A stretch of 64,000 nt of DNA from contig JAJDBP010000017.1 of NCBI GenBank assembly GCA_029261295.1, positions 186,001-250,000 on the forward strand. Direction: 5' to 3'. Position 1 is the first letter of the stretch; the number at the start of each line of letters is the position of its first letter. Made by a program: the position numbers and the translations under genes. The notes below the pieces were generated by a model, which did no database searches, was not told where the DNA came from, and was given only the letters and a program-made list of their open reading frames with translations. The DNA comes from Nitrospirales bacterium. Lineage in GTDB: Bacteria; Nitrospirota; Nitrospiria; Nitrospirales; UBA8639. Below are positions 54,122-61,824 of the stretch, one piece after another.

Positions 54122-54742
54122 ATGAAACCTCCAATTAGCGATATCGCATTCACCCCATCCGTGAAGGCCATTCAAGAACACATGGGATCCCGTAAGCAAT
54201 ATGCCCGAATGGAAGAAGGAAACGGATGGTCCGACACCATCACCCCGGAGCTTACGAATTTTTTGAGTGAGGTAGACTCTCTCTATTTGGCCACAGCCAA
54301 TGCAGACGGAAGGCCGTATATTCAGCATCGTGGAGGCCCCAAGGGGTTTCTCAAAGTATTGGATGTTCGTACTCTGGCCTTTGCGGATTTTTCCGGCAAT
54401 CGGCAATACATCTCACTAGGGAACTTGGCCGAAAATAATCAAGCCTTTTTGTTTCTGATGGATTATGCCACTCAAACCCGGATCAAGGTTTGGGGAACGG
54501 CAGAGGTGATTGAGAATGATTCTGAATTACTTACACAACTCACTGATTCCCAGTACAAGGGAAAGCCTGAACGAGTCATTCGGTTTCATGTGCAGGCCTG
54601 GGATGCCAATTGTCGTCAACACATTCCTCTTAAATACTCTCAACAAGAGGTAGACAACATCGTCCGACCACTCATCAAGCGCCTAGAGCAACTTGAAGCC
54701 GAAAATATTCAACTGAAAAGTCCATTGCCCATGATCGTGTAA
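54122..54742 (+). CDS. Pyridoxamine-phosphate-oxidase-fold flavoprotein
   Basis: 206 residues from the ATG at 54122 (AAAAGGAG upstream). A PPOX/FMN-binding split barrel: 'DSLYLATANADGRPYIQHRG', 'LAFADFSGNRQYISLGNLAE' and 'RIKVWGTAEVI' are typical of general stress/FMN-binding members. C-terminal coiled segment 'RLEQLEAENIQL'. Probably binds FMN or F420; substrate unknown. In an electrophile-detoxification setting it may reduce a quinone. Confidence 0.85.
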   Translation: MKPPISDIAFTPSVKAIQEHMGSRKQYARMEEGNGWSDTITPELTNFLSEVDSLYLATANADGRPYIQHRGGPKGFLKVLDVRTLAFADFSGNRQYISLGNLAENNQAFLFLMDYATQTRIKVWGTAEVIENDSELLTQLTDSQYKGKPERVIRFHVQAWDANCRQHIPLKYSQQEVDNIVRPLIKRLEQLEAENIQLKSPLPMIV

Positions 54743-54797
54743 CACAATCGACAGGACAAAATTTTATATAATTTAGCCTGAAACCGGAGACAAGGAA

Positions 54798-55385
54798 ATG
54801 CCAACCACCGTACAATTAAAGAATACACACGAAACTATCGAGGAAAACCGAATCATGAATGTTGAATCAGAAGATTGGATTGAAAGCTTCAGGAGTCTCT
54901 TTGACAATAAGGTCGCAAACTATAAAAACGGCATTCAAAAGGTGGAGGCCATGTTTTCAAAAGAAGAAGAAGATTTCCTTCGATCAATCGGAGCCACCCC
55001 TCAAGAAATATTCGACTTTGTGGAGGACTGGACTGACGACGGAGAACCAGACCCTGATATGATCCTTGCGATCACACAGATTCGGAGGGACTTTTTTTTG
55101 AACGATCAACAGGGTCAACATGCAAAGTTTGTGAAAATCACCGATTTGTTTCCGCCAAGGGAAGCTAAACTTGCTGGACTGGAATGGTTTCCCCGCATCA
55201 TTGAAAAAGCCAAAGCCAAACTTTACGGAGACTTGCCTCCTGATTTGATGTATAGCTGTGGAGGAGACCGCCGATTCCTGAAAAAGGTTAAGGTAAAGCC
55301 GGATGAATTTCTCCAAGTAGTCCGGGAAGCAGGGGATGATGTGGAACACATTGTGAAATTCGTCACTGACCGATTTCAACAATAA
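54798..55385 (+). CDS. DUF5069 family protein
   Basis: 195 residues. The first half contains an acidic helical region ('EEEDFLRSIGATPQEIFDFV'); the second 'LAGLEWFPRIIEKAKAKLYG' and 'GGDRRFLKKVKVKPDEFLQV' fit DUF5069. Function unknown. The start at 54798 has GGAGACAAGG upstream; an internal ATG at 54855 is possible. Same direction and spacing as the rest of the operon. Confidence 0.75.
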   Translation: MPTTVQLKNTHETIEENRIMNVESEDWIESFRSLFDNKVANYKNGIQKVEAMFSKEEEDFLRSIGATPQEIFDFVEDWTDDGEPDPDMILAITQIRRDFFLNDQQGQHAKFVKITDLFPPREAKLAGLEWFPRIIEKAKAKLYGDLPPDLMYSCGGDRRFLKKVKVKPDEFLQVVREAGDDVEHIVKFVTDRFQQ

Positions 55386-55414
55386 TCTTCTTAAAAGTTG
55401 TCGGAGGGTAACTG

Positions 55415-56404
55415 ATGCCGAAAATTGTACGCTTTCATGAAACTGGTGGGGCGGATGTCCTAAAGCTTGAAGACTTGCCTTTGGTCGAACCGGCCAATGG
55501 AGAAATCCGCCTCAAGGTAGAGGCCCTCGGGCTCAACCGTGCTGAGATTATGTTTCGAAAAGGCCAATATCTGGAGACTCCTCAACTACCGTCCCGCTTG
55601 GGGTATGAAGCCGCTGGCATCATCGACGCAGTCGGACCAGATATTACTGATTTCAAAATTGGTGACCGTGTGAGTACGATTCCGTCATTTCCTATGGGCC
55701 AATATGGCGTCTATGGAGAAAGTGCTATCGTCCCCGCCTATGCCGCTGCAAAATACCCAGCCACCTTATCAGCAATTGAAGGTGCCGCAATTTGGATGCA
55801 GTACATGACGGCCTATGGAGCTCTCATCGAATACGGCCAGCTTCAAAAAAATGACACAGTCCTCATTACGGCAGCGAGCAGCAGTGTCGGGATAGCCGCC
55901 ATCCAGTTGGTTAAAGCAGCCGGAGGCGTCGCTATCGCCACGACCAGAGGAGCAGATAAAAAACCTTTCCTTCTTGAAGCGGGAGCTGATCATGTCATCG
56001 TCACCGATGAGGAAGATTTGGTTGAACGAGGCATGCAACTCACGTCGGGAAAAGGAGTGCGTTTAGTATTCGACCCCGTCGCAGGTCCGTTTTTAGAACA
56101 TCTAGCTGGGGTGACAGCACATGGTGGAATTATTTTTGAATATGGAGCCTTAGCGCCACACCCTACCCCGTTTCCTTTATTCCCCGCCTTAGCAAAAGGG
56201 TTAACCATACGAGGCTATACGCTCTTTGAAATCGTCAAAAACCCTAAAATGCTCACACGAGGAAAAGAATATATATATTCAGGGCTGGAATCCGGAGCAC
56301 TCAAACCCATCATCGATCGAACTTTCCCTCTATCAGATATTGCCGACGCCCATCGCTACATGGCATCTAACCAACAAAAAGGCAAAATCATCGTGACAGT
56401 GTAA
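55415..56404 (+). CDS. Quinone oxidoreductase-like MDR protein
   Basis: 329 residues. Zinc-independent medium-chain dehydrogenase of the zeta-crystallin type: 'GEIRLKVEALGLNRAEIMFR', 'SRLGYEAAGIIDAVG', 'VLITAASSSVGIAAIQLVKA' with the NADPH-binding AASSSVG loop, and 'LFEIVKNPKM' near the end. No catalytic zinc cysteine motif. Reduces quinones or enals with NADPH. GGAGGG precedes ATG 55415. Last gene of the operon; no clear terminator seen after it. Confidence 0.9.
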   Translation: MPKIVRFHETGGADVLKLEDLPLVEPANGEIRLKVEALGLNRAEIMFRKGQYLETPQLPSRLGYEAAGIIDAVGPDITDFKIGDRVSTIPSFPMGQYGVYGESAIVPAYAAAKYPATLSAIEGAAIWMQYMTAYGALIEYGQLQKNDTVLITAASSSVGIAAIQLVKAAGGVAIATTRGADKKPFLLEAGADHVIVTDEEDLVERGMQLTSGKGVRLVFDPVAGPFLEHLAGVTAHGGIIFEYGALAPHPTPFPLFPALAKGLTIRGYTLFEIVKNPKMLTRGKEYIYSGLESGALKPIIDRTFPLSDIADAHRYMASNQQKGKIIVTV

Positions 56405-56506
56405 TGGGGTCACGCATGGCTCATTGCACCTTTTGGAAGATCGCACTATAATTTTTGGCTAGATACGCAACATAAAAAACAATTACGTCTTATTAGAAGG
56501 TAGCTT

Positions 56507-56896
56507 ATGGCCACCATCGGGCAAATTATGACTCGTGAGCTAAGTGTAGTGAGCAAAGCCACCACTATTTGTGAGGCGGCAGGGCAGATGCATGACCAGA
56601 GCATTGGATCATTATTAGTCAAAGAGGGAGAAAACTATTCCGGTATTATTACCGAAGCAGACATTGTTCGGGCGGTGGCCCAACAGATGGATGTCACCTT
56701 GACCACGGTTGAAGAAGTGATGTCGAGTCCAATCTTGACGATCGAAAAGAACCTCTCCCCTCACTATGCTCGCGATATCATGGGTGGCAAACACATCAGA
56801 CATTTAGCCGTAACAGAGACGGGAACTATCGTGGGAGTTGTTTCTGCACGTGACCTTCTCGCCTACTTTAAAACAGTCTCCAAAGAAGTCGAATAA
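56507..56896 (+). CDS. Tandem CBS-domain protein
   Basis: 129 residues comprising two CBS domains and nothing else: 'IMTRELSVVSKATTICEAAG', 'GIITEADIVRAVA', then 'VMSSPILTIEKNLS' and 'IVGVVSARDLLAYF'. Such a Bateman pair binds adenine nucleotides and acts as an energy or stress sensor for partner proteins. Separated by about 100 bases from the operon before it; own promoter or read-through unclear. Confidence 0.9.
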   Translation: MATIGQIMTRELSVVSKATTICEAAGQMHDQSIGSLLVKEGENYSGIITEADIVRAVAQQMDVTLTTVEEVMSSPILTIEKNLSPHYARDIMGGKHIRHLAVTETGTIVGVVSARDLLAYFKTVSKEVE

Positions 56897-56907
56897 GGTG
56901 AATGTTG

Positions 56908-57056
56908 AAAAAAGCCACCAACGGCGTTCCCTGCCTTCGCCGGAGCGGCTTCGCGCAGGCAGGTCGCCATTTTTCCGTGCTCACGTAATACCAGTACGCT
57001 CCGCGCGCCAAAACGGCTGCGGCCTTGTTGGACGACTTTTTTGAACATTCCCCGGC
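56908..57056. repeat. Dispersed intergenic repeat
   Basis: GC-rich segment in a non-coding gap with several short inverted repeats, such as GCCTTCGCCGGAGCGGC and GCGCGCCAAAACGGC. Its composition differs sharply from the surrounding DNA. From memory it is like a repeat common in Nitrospira genomes, which I cannot confirm here. Confidence 0.5.
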
Positions 57057-57131
57057 GGCTATTGATGCCGATTTGAGATTGAACCTTTACCTACCAAGGG
57101 AAATCTTCAATAGGATAACAAGGTATCCTTT

Positions 57132-58016
57132 TTAGAACTCCATCCCGACCTTTCCCAAAACTGACCCCGGCGATACCAGATTTCGATGTAGGCCCAGAGA
57201 CTTGGAATCTAATCCCATGGCTAATCCAAGTAGTTGTGGCAGATGGAGAACAGGGAGGTTAATTGACGCGGATTGTTGATGCGCTGCCTTGGCTTGCATC
57301 CCATCCAGATTCAAGTGACAGAGGGGACAGGGAGTGACCATCACATCAGCACCGTGGGTTTTGGCCTCTGATGTATGATTGGCTACCATCATGAGTGAAT
57401 TTTTTTCATTAATGGTTAAGATAGGCAATCCACAACATTGAGACTTTCCCGGGAAATCGACAACTTCAGCACCTAACAATTGAATAACAGTCTCTAATGA
57501 CTGTGCCCGTGATGGTTGTTCATCAAAACCTAATGCCTCAGTAGGACGTTGCAGATAGCAGCCATAAAATGGTGCAGCTCGTAATCCAGTTAAGGGACGC
57601 GTCACCGCTTTCTGAATACCTTGTTCCCCTACATCCTCCAAAAGAATCCATACGAAATGACGGATGTTCGTGGTTCCCCGGTAGGTCAATCCCTCTTCGG
57701 CTAATAGACCATTGACCTCGGCTAAATACTCAGGATCCGATCTTAAACGGAGATTGGCCTGACTCATGACTCCCTGACATGTGCTACAAATTGTCATGAT
57801 GGGTAAACCCCGTTGTTCTGCGAGAGCAAAGGTTCTGGCGTTTAACACATCTCCTAATTTTTGATCTTTTTCTTGCAGCACCCCGGCACCGGTGCAAGAT
57901 GCGGTCGTCATCTCCTCAAGTTCAATGCCCAACTTGGGATACACGTGCATAACCGACTGGTAGAGTTCAGGACACCCTCCCTTTGACACACACCCTGGAA
58001 AGAACGCATATCTCAT
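57132..58016 (-). CDS. sdhE: HdrB/SdhE-type CCG-domain subunit of succinate dehydrogenase
   Basis: 294 residues. Two CCG-type domains: the first has Cys9, Cys15 and Cys41 with a degenerate 'SCTGAG' in place of CCG, followed by 'CSTCQG'; the second has 'YGCYLQRP', 'SQCCGLPIL' and 'PCPLCHLN'. These resemble heterodisulfide reductase HdrB, and in class E succinate dehydrogenases this subunit replaces the usual SdhC/SdhD cytochrome anchors. No transmembrane helix. Overlaps the sdhB-like gene by ATGA. The sdhE name follows the class E usage, not the unrelated FAD-assembly factor. Confidence 0.85.
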   Translation of the reverse strand: MRYAFFPGCVSKGGCPELYQSVMHVYPKLGIELEEMTTASCTGAGVLQEKDQKLGDVLNARTFALAEQRGLPIMTICSTCQGVMSQANLRLRSDPEYLAEVNGLLAEEGLTYRGTTNIRHFVWILLEDVGEQGIQKAVTRPLTGLRAAPFYGCYLQRPTEALGFDEQPSRAQSLETVIQLLGAEVVDFPGKSQCCGLPILTINEKNSLMMVANHTSEAKTHGADVMVTPCPLCHLNLDGMQAKAAHQQSASINLPVLHLPQLLGLAMGLDSKSLGLHRNLVSPGSVLGKVGMEF

Positions 58017-58972
58017 TTGGATTCCCTCATTTTATGAAAGAGTCGTTGAATATCACGAATACCTGGAATGGCGTGATGGAAGAATCCCGTTTTTGGCACC
58101 TTCCCACGAATGAAAGCTCGAAGCATCATCGGGATATACGACATTAACGTGGGAATATTCCGGAGACCAAACGTACGAAGGGCCAGCATGGGTTCGTCCA
58201 ATACACCTTTTTGACGTATTAAATCCTCAAAGACTTCCGCATGCCGGGACCCGCACGTAGACGGAACGTGTTTCTCCATCCCTTTGGCCCGAAGTGCCAT
58301 AATGCGATCCATGGCTCCTACACCCTTGGGACAGACCTCAACACATTCCATGCATCGCGTGCAGTCCCACATGCCACCTAGTTTATTCAATTCGAATAGC
58401 CGGGTTTTCGCCTGTCCATCACGTGGATCTGCGACAAACCGATAGGCTTTAGCCAAAGCAGCAGGGCCCAAAAATTGTCGGTCGACTTCTAAGACCGTAC
58501 AGTCAGAGACGCAAACCCCACACATAATACATCCCATCACGCCGGTCAGATGATCCATGGACTCCGAAGAAGCCACATATTCTCCCTTGGGATGTGGTCC
58601 TTTGGGTTGTAGCCATGGTTGAACTTCTCGAATTTTCTTCCAGAATCCATCCATATCCGTTACTAAATCTTTGATGATTGGCATGTTCTTCATGGGCTCT
58701 ATCTGAATGGTTCCACCCTCAGACACCATGGAAATGACTTTGGTCTTACAGGCAAGAGTAGCTTGCCCATTTATCCGCATACCACACGATCCGCAAATGG
58801 AACCTCGACAGGAACATCGTAGCGTCAGGGATTCATCAATCGTCTCTCGAATTTTTATCAGTCCATCTAACACAGTATCTGAAGGTTCTGTCTCTAAAAT
58901 ATATTCTTGATCGTACGCCGCAAGTGATGGGCTTTCAGGATTAAATCGTCGTATGCGAAATGTTGTCTGCAT
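58013..58972 (-). CDS. sdhB: Succinate dehydrogenase iron-sulfur subunit
   Basis: 319 residues from ATG 58972, which shares one base with the sdhA stop (TAATG); a TTG-type start at 58999 would overlap more. The [2Fe-2S] site uses Cys55, 60, 63 and 75. Two further clusters: 'CIMCGVCVSDC' and 'CTRCMECVEVCPKG'. It carries electrons from FAD to quinone. The C-terminal extension (about 60 residues after the last cluster) is longer than in E. coli SdhB. Confidence 0.93.
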   Translation of the reverse strand: MQTTFRIRRFNPESPSLAAYDQEYILETEPSDTVLDGLIKIRETIDESLTLRCSCRGSICGSCGMRINGQATLACKTKVISMVSEGGTIQIEPMKNMPIIKDLVTDMDGFWKKIREVQPWLQPKGPHPKGEYVASSESMDHLTGVMGCIMCGVCVSDCTVLEVDRQFLGPAALAKAYRFVADPRDGQAKTRLFELNKLGGMWDCTRCMECVEVCPKGVGAMDRIMALRAKGMEKHVPSTCGSRHAEVFEDLIRQKGVLDEPMLALRTFGLRNIPTLMSYIPMMLRAFIRGKVPKTGFFHHAIPGIRDIQRLFHKMRESK

Positions 58973-60687
58973 TAATAGACTCGAGCTTGTGGAGTCCACT
59001 GCGTGATTCGGACTGGCACGTACGTGATTCGAGGCGTCCCATCTGAATCGCGATTAATTAAAATATGCTTAAGCCAATCCTCATCGTCACGTGCAATATA
59101 GTCCGTACGGAAATGTGCGCCGCGACTTTCGGTTCTTGTTAAGGCCCCAAGAATAATCGTTTCTGCGCAATCCAACATCATCCCTAATTCTAATGCTTGA
59201 ATCAGGCTCGTGTTAAACACACGACTGTTATTTTGAACACCGACTCTCCCCCAACGATCCCTCAATTCCCTTAGTGACTCCTGAGCTATCAATATACCTT
59301 CTTCATCTCGGAACACACCTAGGTTTTTATTCATGGTCACACCAAGATCCATTCGGATTTTAGCGATGGAATCTCCGGTTGGCTTTTGATTGAGAAGTTC
59401 TTTCACCATGGCTTCATCATCAACGAGATGAGAATCTCCCACGTGCAGCTCCTCTAACATCTTTGTATAGGTGGCCGCTTCAGAACCTGCCCGTCGTCCG
59501 AATACTATCGTATCTAAAAGAGAGTTAGCTCCCAAACGGTTTCCCCCATGAAGACTCAGACACGCGACTTCACCCGCTGCAAATAACCCCTGGACCCCTG
59601 ACCATTTATCAGCAGTATCCCAGCATCGCCCTTCGACATCGGTCTTAATTCCACCCATTTGGTAGTGCATCCCTGGGCGAATGGGAATTGGGTCTTTCGT
59701 TAAATCAATGTTCGCAAAAGTCTTGGCTTCTTCGGATATTTGCCGTAAACGATCTTGAATAAACGATTGACCCAAATGTCGACAATCCAATAGAACACAT
59801 CCATCGATTCCCCGACCTTCATTAATCTCAATTTGTTCTGCTCTAGAGACCACATCTCGAGAGGCCAGCTCCATCATATTCGGAGCGTATTTCTCCATAA
59901 ACCGTTCTCCATGTTTATTGAGAAGGTAAGCACCTTCTCCACGAGCGGCTTCACTGATGAGAAGCCCTTTCCCCTTGAGAGTCGTAGGGTGATATTGCAC
60001 CATTTCCATGTCCATTAAGGGAGCGCCAGCTCGATACGCAATAGCCATTCCATCACCCGTACAAATCATCGCATTCGTACTCGGCTCAAACAGCCGGCCC
60101 AATCCACCCGCTGCAATGATCACCGCCTTAGCCTTGAAGTGTGCAAACTGACTTGTATGAATATCAAAGGCGACAACCCCTGCACAGCGACCCTCATCAT
60201 CTTGAACGAGTGACGTGACAAACCATTCTTCAAATACGGGAAGTTGGAACTTAAGGATCTGCTCATACAGCACATGCAGCATAGCCTGGCCAGTGAAGTC
60301 CGATACGAAAAAAGTCCGTGCTTTTTTTTGACCCCCAAATCGTCTCGTCCCTAATCGGCCCTCCTCGTTTCGATTAAATATGACTCCCATATGTTCAAGC
60401 GACAAAATATCTTGCCCAGACTCCTCTGCCAAAATCGCAATGGCATCTTGATCTCCTAAATAATCGCTCCCCTTGACGGTATCAAACGCATGATCTTCCC
60501 ACTTGTCCCCTCGATCAGTAAGCGCGGCATTGATTCCTCCCTGGGCGGCATTGGAATGACTACGGACGGGATGGACCTTGGAGAGCATGGCCACAGACAC
60601 ACCTTGCTCATGCGCGGCCAATGCGGCACGCATACCAGCAAGGCCAGCTCCAAGGACTAACACATCATATGAATAGGAAGTAGTCAC
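58972..60687 (-). CDS. sdhA: Succinate dehydrogenase/fumarate reductase flavoprotein
   Basis: 571 residues. FAD motif GAGLAG (13-18), covalent FAD site His44 in 'RSHSNAAQGGI', substrate loop 'HPTTLKGKGLLISEAARGEG' and 'LHGGNRLGANSLLDTIVFG'. Oxidises succinate to fumarate in the TCA cycle (or the reverse). First of three coupled genes sdhA-sdhB-sdhE-like, with TAATG and ATGA overlaps. Cytoplasmic-side complex at the membrane. Confidence 0.95.
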   Translation of the reverse strand: MTTSYSYDVLVLGAGLAGMRAALAAHEQGVSVAMLSKVHPVRSHSNAAQGGINAALTDRGDKWEDHAFDTVKGSDYLGDQDAIAILAEESGQDILSLEHMGVIFNRNEEGRLGTRRFGGQKKARTFFVSDFTGQAMLHVLYEQILKFQLPVFEEWFVTSLVQDDEGRCAGVVAFDIHTSQFAHFKAKAVIIAAGGLGRLFEPSTNAMICTGDGMAIAYRAGAPLMDMEMVQYHPTTLKGKGLLISEAARGEGAYLLNKHGERFMEKYAPNMMELASRDVVSRAEQIEINEGRGIDGCVLLDCRHLGQSFIQDRLRQISEEAKTFANIDLTKDPIPIRPGMHYQMGGIKTDVEGRCWDTADKWSGVQGLFAAGEVACLSLHGGNRLGANSLLDTIVFGRRAGSEAATYTKMLEELHVGDSHLVDDEAMVKELLNQKPTGDSIAKIRMDLGVTMNKNLGVFRDEEGILIAQESLRELRDRWGRVGVQNNSRVFNTSLIQALELGMMLDCAETIILGALTRTESRGAHFRTDYIARDDEDWLKHILINRDSDGTPRITYVPVRITQWTPQARVY

Positions 60688-61224
60688 TGAAAGAGTCTCT
60701 CAAACACAGTCTCACACATAGCACAATATTTATACCAATTCTTATCACATTTCGTCCTCCCATTTCTTTGGTTGGGGAGGAAATGAATTGCAATTGGGGT
60801 TATTGTGAAAAAGACCGTCGAGGTGGGAAGGAAATGAGTTTTCTCAACAATTCAATAGTGGAGCTCCTCAAATCTCTCTATGTCATCTTGGGGTTTTATG
60901 CTCATCAAGGGAAATAAAAAATTTGGTGAAATGGGGGAGGAAGGAAGTTTATCCCACTTACCTAGAATGCATTTGTCACGAGATAACATTTCACCAAATC
61001 TCATCTGAGGACGCAAAAGTCGCAAAAAGAATCTATGCCGTCAGCAACCGGAAAAGTTCCCAGGTGATTAGAACCGGAAGCCGCAGAAAAAATTTAAACG
61101 ATAGGCCTTATAGCATATAGGGAAATTTAGTGAAATGACTTGTTGGTGGATCCTTCGAGGCATCTTTTTTGAAAAGCCTGAAATTTACCTCACTCCAAAA
61201 AATTCATTAGTTGGGCCCATTGAA
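60688..61224. other. Intergenic, no gene seen
   Basis: About 540 bases upstream of the sdh operon and downstream of the heme-protein gene. Short variants of TTTGGTGAAATG recur in both orientations (near 60922, 60990 and 61122). A frame at 60923-61120 has no ribosome site or family and I do not call it. Confidence 0.5.
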
Positions 61225-61824
61225 TTACTCAAGAGGAATCGTAATCACAATGCCACCCATGACATCATCCAAGGCGAAATCACGTTTAGGACTAAGTGGA
61301 TGAGAGTTATGACAATCGACGCAGGCTTGGACAACCGCACGGTCAGGATATATCGCTTGAAAATATTGTTTTTTTCCGCTCTTCACAATACCACTATGAG
61401 GCTTAGCTGGGTTGGAAGCCACCGCTTTCAACCCATCACGTTCGAACTCAGTTGCCGGGCCATTTCGTCGATAAATGGGCCAGAGACTGATCAGACGGTA
61501 ACGGATACCACTGCCACGTTCTGCCACTAAACGTCCAGCCCGTTGAAGGAACTGGGCCGGTAATGGTAAGGCATTGTTTTGCTCCCAATGTTCATCCGTC
61601 GGAACGATATTTTTTTCTTTCATGCGGTTCACCACGTGGGTGGTATAGACCGTGCGATCCGCCTCAATAATCGAATGAACATAGTCGGCAACTTTCTCTG
61701 GAGAGATACCCTTCAGAGCGGAATTCTTTGAGCCACTCAAGGCAATAGTTGCCCATCCAGCCATGATCATCACACCCATGCAAAGCGTGACCATCCACAC
61801 CCTTCCAATCACGAATGCCTTCAT
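61225..61824 (-). CDS. Exported c-type heme Tll0287-like (DUF3365) protein
   Basis: 199 residues from ATG 61824, overlapping the kinase stop (ATGA); a start at 61884 would overlap the kinase widely. Signal or anchor helix about 8-30. 'ACVDCHNSHP' is a CxxCH heme c site in a Tll0287/DUF3365 domain, which also contains 'NGPATEFERDGLKAV' and 'MGGIVITIPL'. Such domains are periplasmic redox or gas sensors. Coupling to the kinase suggests it feeds that pathway. Confidence 0.85.
   Translation of the reverse strand: MKAFVIGRVWMVTLCMGVMIMAGWATIALSGSKNSALKGISPEKVADYVHSIIEADRTVYTTHVVNRMKEKNIVPTDEHWEQNNALPLPAQFLQRAGRLVAERGSGIRYRLISLWPIYRRNGPATEFERDGLKAVASNPAKPHSGIVKSGKKQYFQAIYPDRAVVQACVDCHNSHPLSPKRDFALDDVMGGIVITIPLE

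Noticed and set aside
60923-61120. 65-codon plus-strand frame upstream of the sdh operon
   Set aside because: No ribosome binding site, no family, and short TTTGGTGAAATG-like repeats in the surroundings explain part of it.
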